DNA of 64,000 bases from Sorangium cellulosum So0157-2. GTDB lineage: Bacteria; Myxococcota_A; Polyangia; Polyangiales; Polyangiaceae. The stretch spans positions 4,258,501 through 4,322,500 of the forward strand of contig NC_021658.1 in NCBI RefSeq assembly GCF_000418325.1, in the 5' to 3' direction. The translations under genes and the position numbers were made by a program. Under the pieces are notes generated by a model, which had not been told where the DNA came from, ran no database searches, and was given only the letters and a program-made list of their open reading frames with translations. Shown here one piece after another: positions 26,532 to 34,390 of the stretch. Numbering within the stretch: position 1 is the first letter of the stretch; every line of letters starts with the position of its first letter.

Positions 26532-27811
26532 GCGTGCTCCCGCTGGGCGGCGCGGATCGCCTTCGCCTCCTCGAAGTCCTCCGAGAACACGCCGCGGGGC
26601 CAGTCGGATACGTCTCCCGTCGGCAGGATCTCGATCCGCTTTAGCTCGCTGCCGCCTTGAGGGGCGTCGTCGACCCAGTAAAGGCTGACTCGCTCCGGAT
26701 CGAGCTGCTTCTCGGCGATGCGCCGCCGTACGCGCAGCACGAAGTTCTCCGAGTGCGTCTCGATGATGAACCGCGCGCCTTGCTGCTTCGCCGCCTCGAT
26801 GTACAGGTCGGCGAGGTCCCCGTGCGCGCCGGGATGCAGGTGCAGCTCGGGTTGCTCGACGATCTCGATGCCGCCGGTCTTGCCGGTGACCACCTCGAAC
26901 TGGCGCTGGACGACGAGGGGCAGGACCTGGCTCAGGCCGGTTCCAACGTCGGCGATGTTCACCTCGATGGCCGGGTTCGTGGGGTTTCGCAGGACGACCG
27001 AGAACGAGTCACCTTGCCGGGCGATGCTGAGGGGCCAGCCGCCGAGGTGCCTCTGGTACCATTCGCTCACGCGCTGCAGTACTTCGCCGCGCCGCCGTAG
27101 GTAGTCGGCTGCGAGCAGCGCGGGCGCGTTGGCCCCGCGGCGCCCGACGCTCTCGGGGTTGCCGCCCGGGAAGCGGTAGAGGCGCTGCGGGGCCTCGCGG
27201 AACGGGCCGAGGTAGCCGACGCGCGCGAGCACCGTACTCACGAGCATGGTGAACTCCGCGAAGACCATTGCGGATGGGGTCATGCCCATGCGGTCGAGAT
27301 GCGCGAAAATTGTTGGGTCCGGCAGTAACCCGCGAAAGGCGACATTGACCTCTCGCGTGGCGCCATCGAGCTGAAGCCGGTAAGGAGCCGGATCTTCGAG
27401 CGGGTTCGTCCCGATCCAGGTGAGCTTCAGCGGCGGGGCGCCAGTCACGCGCAGCTCGAACGCGGAGACCACCTGCAGCATGTACTCGCTCACGTGCTGG
27501 ATCTTGGCCCACACCTCCACGCGTCTTTCTGTGTCGTCTTCGAAGGCGGCGCCGAGCCCGATGGCGCCGTGCGGGGTGCGGTTGTGGATCAGGTCGAGGA
27601 ACGACGCGCCGAAGTCGACGCCGTCGACCTCGAGCTCGACCGGGGACTCGGCCCTGCCGGACAGCGCGCGCGAGAGGAGCAGCGGCAGGCGGGCCGCGGC
27701 GCTCTTGCCGGCGCTGTTGCGGCCGATGAGCAGCGTGAGCGGACGCAGCTCGAGCGACGCCGGGCGATGGAATGCCTTGTAATTCTCGAAGCGCAGCTCG
27801 ACGAGCTCCAT
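26528..27811 (-). CDS. AAA-family ATPase, OLD/DUF3696-like, first gene of putative defence cassette
   Basis: 427 aa from ATG 27811, with GGGAGG 4 nt upstream. The Walker A motif is GRNSAGKS (30-37), the ABC-like signature is VGTGLSQ (289-295), the Walker B is IEIVEQPELHLHP (315-327), and the switch region ETHSENFVLRVRRR (351-364) follows, the layout of OLD/RecF-like AAA_15/21 ATPases and of DUF3696 proteins. The protein has no TOPRIM domain of its own; the next gene supplies one and overlaps by 4 nt. It probably senses invading DNA or phage proteins and activates the nuclease, by analogy with PARIS AriA or OLD. Confidence 0.85.
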   Translation of the reverse strand: MELVELRFENYKAFHRPASLELRPLTLLIGRNSAGKSAAARLPLLLSRALSGRAESPVELEVDGVDFGASFLDLIHNRTPHGAIGLGAAFEDDTERRVEVWAKIQHVSEYMLQVVSAFELRVTGAPPLKLTWIGTNPLEDPAPYRLQLDGATREVNVAFRGLLPDPTIFAHLDRMGMTPSAMVFAEFTMLVSTVLARVGYLGPFREAPQRLYRFPGGNPESVGRRGANAPALLAADYLRRRGEVLQRVSEWYQRHLGGWPLSIARQGDSFSVVLRNPTNPAIEVNIADVGTGLSQVLPLVVQRQFEVVTGKTGGIEIVEQPELHLHPGAHGDLADLYIEAAKQQGARFIIETHSENFVLRVRRRIAEKQLDPERVSLYWVDDAPQGGSELKRIEILPTGDVSDWPRGVFSEDFEEAKAIRAAQREHA

Positions 27812-28128
27812 GCAGCCTCCCCCGCGCAGCAGCGGCGCGTGCGTGGTGCTCCAGGTGCTCGAGCCGCACGCGTGCCGCCGGGGCGCGGTGGCCGGTATAG
27901 CGCGCGGTCGCGGGGCTGATCCAGCCTCCATGGCGGGCAGGCGCCAGCGCGGCGTGGCGTCGGAACGTCCGCGAATCAGGCGTAGCGCGCGCGTTGGAGG
28001 GCATCCTGCCGCTGCATCCGAGCCTCCACGTTCCGGGGCCACCGCTGCGAGGGCGCGTCCCCAACGCTCCCGGGATACGGGTTACTGCCGCTCCGCTCGC
28101 GCTATCTGGCGGCGTGGGCCCGGTCCCC
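27812..28128. promoter_or_regulatory. 5' region of the ATPase-TOPRIM-DUF262 cassette
   Basis: About 320 bp between the cassette start codon and the 44-bp repeat array. It must contain the cassette promoter if transcription does not come from upstream. No clear -35/-10 pair or ORF is visible. Confidence 0.4.
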
Positions 28129-28568
28129 GTCGGAGATGGCCCTGCACCCCGGTCGCTGGGGGTTCGACTCCCGTCGGAGGTGGCCGTGGGCCAGGCAGCC
28201 GGGGGGTTGGACCCCCGTCGGAGGTGGCCGTGAGCCAGGCAGCCGGGGGATTGGACCCCCGTCGGAGGTGGCCGTGAGCCAGGCAGCCGGGGGATTGGAC
28301 CCCCGTCGGAGGTGGCCGTGAGCCAGGCAGCCGGGGGATTGGACCCCCGTCGGAGGTGGCCGTGAGCCAGGCAGCCGGGGGATTGGACCCCCGTCGGAGG
28401 TGGCCGTGAGCCAGGCAGCCGGGGGATTGGACCCCCGTCGGAGGTGGCTACGAGCCAGGCAGCCGGGGGGTTCGACCCCCGTCGGAGGTGGCCTTGGGCC
28501 AGGCAGCTGGGGGGGTCGACCCCCATCGGAGGTGGCCGTGCATCCGATCGCGTCGGGGTCGACCGCGG
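28129..28568. repeat. Tandem array of ten 44-bp units with internal hairpins
   Basis: Head-to-tail units begin at 28129 and repeat every 44 nt to 28568. The five units from 28217 to 28436 are identical; the outer ones are progressively diverged. Most units hold a short stem of five G pairing with five C around a 6-nt loop (ATTGGA in the central copies; GTTGGA and GTTCGA in others). No spacers separate the units, so it is not CRISPR. 44 is not divisible by 3, so a protein repeat is excluded. It sits directly upstream of the defence-like cassette. Confidence 0.9.
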
Positions 28569-28678
28569 TCGAGGAGATGACCGCCTCGTTTGCGCCTGAT
28601 TCGACCCGCAGCGGAGACCAGCTCCAGCGTGCCGTCGGAGCTCTCTCGGTCGAGGAGAGCCGCCCTCCTTGTTCCTTC
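28569..28678. other. Short non-coding stretch between the repeat array and the next gene
   Basis: 110 bp with no ORF or repeat that I can recognise; it borders the 3' end of the next minus-strand gene. Confidence 0.3.
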
Positions 28679-29257
28679 TTACAGCACGGCCGCGTTCACG
28701 AGCTCGCGCACGATGCCGAGCAGCCGGTCGTAGTGCTCCGGGACGGGCCGCAGGCCGGCGCAGTGCACCACGAGCCCGCCGGGGCGGAGCTCGAGGTGAC
28801 CCTGGAAGCCGCGGCGAGCGAGGCGCTTGCGCAGGCGCGGGTGGAACGCGGCGGCGGCCTCGCGCGGCGAGGCGGCGAAGGTCGTCACGTGGGCGTCCCA
28901 GAGCGCGTCGCCGAGGACGACCCGGGGCGGCGGGGCGCTCTCGATGAAGGCGACGCGGGTCAGGAAGTGCTCGCCGACGCGCATCGCGGCGCGGCGCTGG
29001 AGCGCCGGGTGCGCCGCGAAGCCGAGCAGCGTGCGCTCGAGCGGCTCGGCGTCGCCGTCCGCGTACCACGGCTCGGCGATGACCGCGTGCCCGGGGTTCG
29101 CCGTCCACGTGCACGAGGAGAGGTAGGCGGAGGGGGGCGCGATCGTGTCGTACGGCTCCCAGCGGCGGAACCAGGCCTCGTCGGGGCGCGCGGTGAAGGC
29201 GAGGCCCCGCCGGGCAGCCCACGCTGCGATGAGCTCGGAGCCGAACGAAGGCGGCAT
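28679..29257 (-). CDS. Conserved-looking cytosolic protein of unknown function
   Basis: 192 aa from ATG 29257. No signal peptide or transmembrane helix. It has an aromatic-rich N-terminal half (PDEAWFRRWEPYD, SSCTWTANPGHAVIAEPWYADG) and a C-terminal segment with alternating strands (GHLELRPGGLVVHCAGLRP) before a helix. Codon use matches the neighbourhood. It begins 12 nt downstream of the SLT-like gene and may share its transcript. I do not recognise the family. Confidence 0.65.
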   Translation of the reverse strand: MPPSFGSELIAAWAARRGLAFTARPDEAWFRRWEPYDTIAPPSAYLSSCTWTANPGHAVIAEPWYADGDAEPLERTLLGFAAHPALQRRAAMRVGEHFLTRVAFIESAPPPRVVLGDALWDAHVTTFAASPREAAAAFHPRLRKRLARRGFQGHLELRPGGLVVHCAGLRPVPEHYDRLLGIVRELVNAAVL

Positions 29258-29268
29258 GGCCTGCGAGG

Positions 29269-30435
29269 TTAATCCCCGCGACGGCGCCCCGGAAGCCTCC
29301 GCCGCCACGCCGCGGCGAGCGCGCCGGCGCCGAGCGCCATCCAGGACGCCGCGCCCGCGGCGCCGCCGCGCCCGGGCAGGTCGCAGGAGCACCGGCCGTA
29401 GAGGCCCACCGTCGTCGTGGTCGTTCCGTCGTCGTTGCCGTCGTCGTCCACGGGGCCTCCGGGTCCTCCCTGGCCTGCGGTCACGGACGCGCCTCCGGCG
29501 TTGCCGTCCGGTCCGCCGCTGCCGCCCACGCCCCCCGCGCCGCCGTCGTCGGCGCAGCGCGTGACGTGGAGGGGGCGCGTGCGCGTGCAGTCCGTCGGCG
29601 AAGCGCAGCGCGGCTCGGAGAGCGCGGCCGGCGCGCCGCCGGCGCCGATCTCGCCGAGGGCCGGGTAGGCGACCTCGGTCTTTTCCCAGCGCCCGCCGGT
29701 GTGCTCCATCCGGCCGAACACCCGCTCCTGGTACGGGGCGGCGCCGCCGATCGCCGGATCGTAGACGCCGCGCCCCGCGTCGTAGTTGGGGTTGTTCGGA
29801 TTGTTGACGTACGACAGCCCGTTGTACGCCCACACGGCGCTGTACCAGTGCTCGACGATCGCCGGCTGCCGGTCGCCGACGCAGCGCGTGGCCTTCCACT
29901 TCATCGCGAGGATGTGCGTGCCCGTGGCCGCGTTGTACGTCGGGTCCGCGGCCACGCGGCGCGGATCGAAATCCGGGCTGTCGCCGCCGCGCATGCCGCT
30001 CGTGATCTGCGAGGCGCCGTAGCCGCAGTCGAACGAGATGATCGTCCGCGAGCTCGCCCCCGCCTGGTCCATCGGCCGGTCCGGCGCGCAGAACTGCTGC
30101 CACCCCGACTCCTGCATGGCGATCGCCTTCAGCAGCTCGCACGGGAACGTCGCGTCGACCTGCCGCGGCGCCTCGGGCTTCTCGCAGCCCTGGCCGAGAT
30201 CGATGGTCTCCGGGCCGGCGTCCCCCCAGGCCGCGGGGCCCTGCGAGACGAGATCGAAGATGGCGTTCCACTCCGCGACCGACGGGTTGATCCCGGGCAC
30301 GGCCTCGATCGCGCACCCGCGATCGTTGTAGGCGCTCGACGCGGTGAAGCAGGGGCAGTACGCCGCGCGGGCGGCGGGCGCCACCAGCGCGGCCGCGGAG
30401 ATCGCCGCCGGGACCAGGAGAAGGCGGCTCCTCAC
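29269..30435 (-). CDS. Lysozyme/SLT-like secreted protein with MYXO-CTERM-like C-terminus
   Basis: 388 aa from a GTG overlapping the upstream stop (GTGA). A Sec signal peptide (LLLVPAAISAAALVAPAARA) is followed by a Cys-rich start. The core has the transglycosylase motifs AIAMQESGW (candidate catalytic Glu) and CGYGASQITSGM (Gly-x-x-Gln-Ile block), then RRVAADPTYNAATGTHILAMKW, as in SLT enzymes that cut peptidoglycan. A Gly/Asp/Thr-rich stretch follows. The end is CSCD, a hydrophobic helix, and a run of Arg (about 360-388), the Cys-helix-Arg layout of the MYXO-CTERM sorting signal used for cell-surface anchoring in myxobacteria. Confidence 0.75.
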   Translation of the reverse strand: MRSRLLLVPAAISAAALVAPAARAAYCPCFTASSAYNDRGCAIEAVPGINPSVAEWNAIFDLVSQGPAAWGDAGPETIDLGQGCEKPEAPRQVDATFPCELLKAIAMQESGWQQFCAPDRPMDQAGASSRTIISFDCGYGASQITSGMRGGDSPDFDPRRVAADPTYNAATGTHILAMKWKATRCVGDRQPAIVEHWYSAVWAYNGLSYVNNPNNPNYDAGRGVYDPAIGGAAPYQERVFGRMEHTGGRWEKTEVAYPALGEIGAGGAPAALSEPRCASPTDCTRTRPLHVTRCADDGGAGGVGGSGGPDGNAGGASVTAGQGGPGGPVDDDGNDDGTTTTTVGLYGRCSCDLPGRGGAAGAASWMALGAGALAAAWRRRLPGRRRGD

Positions 30436-31643
30436 GGCTCCTCCTTCGCGGTGGTGAAGCCGGCGACGGCGATGCGCGCGCCGGACGGCGCGGGGATCGC
30501 GAAGGCCTCGCCGCTCTCCGCGTGGATCGCGAAGGGGACGGCGAACGCGGAGGGGTTCGTGTGCAGCGCGGCGACCCACGCCCCGTCCGGCGAGACGGCC
30601 TGGATGGCGTCGACGCCGGCGCCGAGCGGGCCGCGGACCTCGGCGCTGGCGCCGACCACGCGGAGCCCGGCGGCGCGATCGGGCGTGTACGCGAGCCCGC
30701 CGCCCGGCCAGGCGTGCGGGGCGAGGCCGCTGTTCGCGCTCACCTCGAGCCGGGCGCGCTTGCCGCGGGCGAGGTCGAGGCGATCGATGACCCACAGGCC
30801 GGGATCGGTCTCGTGCCGCTCCTGGAACACGAGCGCGCCCGTGGTCGCGTCGACCGAGAAATCGCGCGCGAACGGCGGGATCGACGGGGCGAGCACGCGC
30901 GTCGCGCCCGAGTCGGGGTTCACGAGGACGAGGTCGGCCGACCCCGGGGAGACGCGGTAGACGACGAGCTCGCCGTTCCACGCGCCGGCGAGGAAGGCGA
31001 GGTAGCCCGTGTGCCGGTGCGCGGTGCGCGTCGCGCCGGTGGCGAGGTCGACCTCGTCGATCGTGAGCGCGTCGACCCGGAGCCGCGCGAGGTCGCCGTC
31101 CATCGGCGGCTCCGGGCCGGCGACGCCGCGCGAGACGAAGACGCGCCCGTCGGCGGTGACGAGCGGGCGGCTCGCGTGCACCACGCCGTCGCAGAGCGCG
31201 ACCGGCTCGGCGTGCGGCTCGACGCGGAAGAGGGTCGCGTTGAACGAGCGATCGCGCGACGGGCGCGTATCGGCGGTCGCGACGACGATAGGCGTCCGCG
31301 GCACGACGCGGGCGCGGACGACCGCGTCGCCGAGGTGCTGGAGCGTGGCGAGCGCGGGGCCGGCCTGGGCGCCCCCGACGGCGGCGATGTGGAGCGTGGT
31401 CCGGGTCGCCCCCGGCGACGTCGCGAGGATCGCGACCCGGGCGGCGGCGCTCGCGGCGGGCGCCGCGGCGGCCGCGGGCACGAGGAGGTGGCCGATCCGC
31501 GCGAGCGCGGGCGCGGGGGACTCGCCGCGGGCGAGCACCGCGGCTCCCGCGACCGACAGCGCGGCGAGCAGCGCGCCCGGAAGCGCGACTCTGTTCAGAG
31601 AGGACCGTGTGAGGAGCAAGCGAGCGGAGGAGCTGAGACGCAC
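30432..31643 (-). CDS. Secreted beta-propeller-like protein
   Basis: 403 aa from a GTG start. The N-terminal hydrophobic helix (VALPGALLAALSVAGAAVLA) is a signal or anchor. The rest is a repeated pattern of strands with Asp/Gly turns (VTADGRVFVSRG, VSPDGAWVAALH, LVNPDSGATRVL), as in WD40/YVTN/TolB-type propellers with about six or seven blades. It overlaps the SLT-like gene by 4 nt and precedes it, so both are probably made together. The ligand is unknown. Confidence 0.65.
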   Translation of the reverse strand: MRLSSSARLLLTRSSLNRVALPGALLAALSVAGAAVLARGESPAPALARIGHLLVPAAAAAPAASAAARVAILATSPGATRTTLHIAAVGGAQAGPALATLQHLGDAVVRARVVPRTPIVVATADTRPSRDRSFNATLFRVEPHAEPVALCDGVVHASRPLVTADGRVFVSRGVAGPEPPMDGDLARLRVDALTIDEVDLATGATRTAHRHTGYLAFLAGAWNGELVVYRVSPGSADLVLVNPDSGATRVLAPSIPPFARDFSVDATTGALVFQERHETDPGLWVIDRLDLARGKRARLEVSANSGLAPHAWPGGGLAYTPDRAAGLRVVGASAEVRGPLGAGVDAIQAVSPDGAWVAALHTNPSAFAVPFAIHAESGEAFAIPAPSGARIAVAGFTTAKEEP

Positions 31644-31797
31644 GGTGGAAGAGTAGACGATGGGCCCGCGAGCGCTCGCCCGCGGGCGGTCCGGCGCTCC
31701 CCGCGGCGGCGCGCCTCCGCGGGCCAGGGCCGCGGATCGCGCCCCTCGTGGCGCGCCGGCGCCGGCTCGGAGGCCGGCGGCGCGCCGGGAAATCTGC

Positions 31798-32664
31798 TCA
31801 GAAGCGGCCCGACACGCCGACCCCGGCCGCGCCCGGACCGGCGACCGGGGTCAGCCGGATCCCCGCGGAGGGCGCAGGCGAGCTGGCGGCCGGCCGGGGC
31901 TGGTTGAACCCGAGCTCCCAGATGAGGCCTCCCGCGACGCCGGCGGCGCCCAGCCCGAGGAGCACGCCGCCGACGGTCGCGTGGGTGCGGCCCTGGTTGC
32001 CCAGTTCGGCCACGTCCGGCTCGCAGTCGACGCGCGACGGACAGCTGTCCTCGGCGGCGCCGATGTCCGAGAAGCCGCTCGAGGTCAGGATCCCGCCGAC
32101 CAGCAGCGTGACCACGCCGGCGCCGGTCGCGACCCACGGCGCATACCCGTACGGGGGCTGCGGCGGCGGAGGCGGCTCCGCGGAGAGGCTCGGGGTCGCC
32201 GAGGCGGTGGGGAGCGTCGGCGGCGGCACGGGCGCGGACGCCGACTCGCTGGCGGTCGGGGTTGGCGCCGGCCGGATGGAGTTCCTGAGGTTCTGGATCT
32301 TGTCTTGGATCGTCTGCGCGTCGGTCGCGTCCGGCATGCGGGCCAGGTACGTCTCCAGCGCGGTGACCGCCTCGGCGCGGTCGCCCTTCTTCTCGTACGC
32401 GTTGGCGATGTTGATGAGCACGGCGTGCGCCGCGCAGTCGAGCCGGTAAGCGTCCTTCCAGTACTGGATGGCGCGGTCGTAGTCGGCCCGCTCGTAGAAC
32501 TGCGTGGCGGCCTTGTGCGCGCCCTTGGCGCCTTCCAGGTCAGCGGGCGTCGCCGTGCGGTTGCACTCGGGGTACTCGATGGCCGGATCTCCTGCTACGG
32601 CCAACCCCGCGGCGAGGAACATCCCCGCGCCGAGACCGACCAGCCAAGTCCGAAGCACACGCAT
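31798..32664 (-). CDS. Secreted or membrane-attached TPR protein
   Basis: 288 aa from ATG 32664; signal peptide WLVGLGAGMFLAAGLAVAG. Two TPR units follow (AATQFYERADYDRAIQYWKDAYRLD and AVLINIANAYEKKGDRAEAVTALETYLAR). A Pro/Ser/Thr linker leads to two hydrophobic helices (WVATGAGVVTLLVGGIL and HATVGGVLLGLGAAGVAGGLIW). This tripartite layout is common in myxobacterial envelope proteins of unknown role. It ends in a Gly-rich tail. Confidence 0.7.
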   Translation of the reverse strand: MRVLRTWLVGLGAGMFLAAGLAVAGDPAIEYPECNRTATPADLEGAKGAHKAATQFYERADYDRAIQYWKDAYRLDCAAHAVLINIANAYEKKGDRAEAVTALETYLARMPDATDAQTIQDKIQNLRNSIRPAPTPTASESASAPVPPPTLPTASATPSLSAEPPPPPQPPYGYAPWVATGAGVVTLLVGGILTSSGFSDIGAAEDSCPSRVDCEPDVAELGNQGRTHATVGGVLLGLGAAGVAGGLIWELGFNQPRPAASSPAPSAGIRLTPVAGPGAAGVGVSGRF

Positions 32665-32736
32665 CCGAGCCGCCCTCCACGAGAAGTGGGCGCAGCATAC
32701 TGATCCGTTTCGCCGGCAGCGAGAAAAAGGCATCAC

Positions 32737-32943
32737 GGCGGACTTCGGGGCAATGCGCTCGGCCCGTCGACCGCGGGGCGGGCGGCCGAGCGAGGCGGCG
32801 GGCCGGATCCGGCGCCCGCCGGCGCGACCACCGCCGCGGCTTGATCGTCGACGACGACCGACGACGACCGACGACGACCGACCCGGAGCGCCAGGGATCG
32901 GTCACGGCGCTTGCCCGGTTGCCGGTTCTGCTAGTCTCGCCCG
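32737..32943 (+). promoter_or_regulatory. Upstream region of the NtrC-family gene with 10-bp repeats
   Basis: About 200 bp between divergent genes. It contains three perfect 10-bp units acgacgaccg (32851-32880). A weak -35/-10-like pair (ttgccc, 15 nt, tagtct) near 32911-32937 lies only 6 nt before the GTG, which would imply a leaderless message; this is a weak call. Confidence 0.35.
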
Positions 32944-34386
32944 GTGATGCTCCCCGAAAAGAAGCAGATCCTCGTCGTCGATGACGAGGCGAACCTCCGG
33001 CGGGTCCTCAGCGCCCAGCTCGGCCGGGATGGCTACGAGGTCCACACCGCCGAAGACGGCGAGGAGGGCCTCGCGTTCCTCAAGGAGCACCATATCGACC
33101 TGGTCATCACCGATCTCCGGATGCCCAAGGTCGACGGGATGGACCTGCTCCGGGCCGCGCTCCGCGACGACCCCTCGCGCCCCGTCGTGCTCCTCACGGC
33201 GCACGGGACGGTCGACAACGCCGTCGAGGCGCTCAAGACGGGCGCGTTCGACTACATCACGAAGCCGTTCGATCAGAACGAGGTGCGCGTCGTCGTGAAG
33301 AAGGCCCTCCGCACCCGCGATCTCGCGAGCGCGGACGCCACGCGCGACGTCTCCCCGGCGCCGCTCCGTGGCGGCTCGGACCGCTTCGGCATCATCGGCG
33401 AGAGCCCGCCCATCCAGGAGCTCTACGCGATCCTCGAGCGGGTCGCCGACACGCCGACCACGGTGCTCATCAGCGGCGAGAGCGGCACCGGGAAGGAGCT
33501 CGTCGCGCGGGCGCTGCACGAGAACTCCAGCCGGCGCGACCGGCCGTTCATCAAGGTCAACTGCGCGGCCATCCCGAAGGATCTCATGGAGTCGGAGCTC
33601 TTCGGCTACGAGCGCGGCGCCTTCACGGGCGCGGTCGCCTCCAAGCCGGGGCGCTTCGAGCTCGCCTCCGGCGGGACGCTCTTCCTCGACGAGATCGGCG
33701 AGATCCCGACCGAGATGCAGGTGAAGCTCCTGCGCGTCCTGCAGGAGAGCGAGTTCGAGCGGGTCGGGGGCATCAAGACCATCCACGTCGACGTCCGGCT
33801 CGTCGCCGCCACGAACCGCGATCTCAAGCGGGAGATCGCGGCGGGCACGTTCCGGGAAGACCTCTTCTACCGGCTCAACGTCGTCCCGATCGCGCTCCCC
33901 GCGCTGCGCGATCGGAGGAGCGACATCCCCCACCTCTGCGCCCACTTCGTCGCGAAGTTCAACGCGCGCCTCAAGAAGAGCATCGAGGGCATCGAGCCCG
34001 AGGCGCTCGAGAGCCTGTCGTCGCACGCGTGGCCGGGGAACATCCGCGAGCTCGAGAACGTCGTCGAGCGCGCGCTGCTCTTCGCCGACGGCGCGCGCAT
34101 CCGGCTCGACGATCTGCCGGAGGAGATCCGCAGCGGGGCCACGTCGACGCCCGGCGCGTCGCTGCCGCCCGCGGCCGCGGACACCGCCCTCGCGCCGTCG
34201 ACGCCCGACGGCCTGAAGGAGCAGGTCAAGGCGGCGATGAGCAAGCTGGAGCGCGACCTCATCGAGCGCGCCCTGAAGCAGACGCACGGCAACGTCACCC
34301 ACGCCGCGCGGCTCCTCAAGATCTCTCGCAAGGGGCTCCAGCTCAAGATGAAGGAGCTGAACCTCCGCGAGCGCGACCCCGAGTGA
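32944..34386 (+). CDS. NtrC-family sigma-54-dependent response regulator
   Basis: 480 aa from GTG 32944 (ATG 32947 also fits). The receiver domain has VVDDE, phosphoacceptor D57 (LVITDLRMP) and Lys in ITKPF. The AAA+ domain has Walker A GESGTGKE (178-185), the sigma-54 contact loop GAFTGA (225-230), Walker B TLFLDEIGE, and the arginine-finger region. A C-terminal Fis-type helix-turn-helix (GNVTHAARLLKISRKGLQLKM) binds an upstream enhancer. It would activate sigma-54 promoters when phosphorylated. No kinase is adjacent. The FGE-like gene starts 4 nt after its stop. Confidence 0.95.
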   Translation: MMLPEKKQILVVDDEANLRRVLSAQLGRDGYEVHTAEDGEEGLAFLKEHHIDLVITDLRMPKVDGMDLLRAALRDDPSRPVVLLTAHGTVDNAVEALKTGAFDYITKPFDQNEVRVVVKKALRTRDLASADATRDVSPAPLRGGSDRFGIIGESPPIQELYAILERVADTPTTVLISGESGTGKELVARALHENSSRRDRPFIKVNCAAIPKDLMESELFGYERGAFTGAVASKPGRFELASGGTLFLDEIGEIPTEMQVKLLRVLQESEFERVGGIKTIHVDVRLVAATNRDLKREIAAGTFREDLFYRLNVVPIALPALRDRRSDIPHLCAHFVAKFNARLKKSIEGIEPEALESLSSHAWPGNIRELENVVERALLFADGARIRLDDLPEEIRSGATSTPGASLPPAAADTALAPSTPDGLKEQVKAAMSKLERDLIERALKQTHGNVTHAARLLKISRKGLQLKMKELNLRERDPE

Positions 34387-34390
34387 GACC

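Noticed and set aside
28129..28568. CRISPR array
   Set aside because: Units abut without spacers and the repeats include the whole period.
28129..28568. tRNA-like T-arm origin of the 44-bp unit
   Set aside because: The GGTTCGAC-like loop appears in edge copies only, and no other tRNA arm is present.
27009..29222. Long minus-strand ORF across the repeat array
   Set aside because: The 44-bp period keeps frames open by composition; the ORF crosses the real ATPase and the next gene in the wrong frame.
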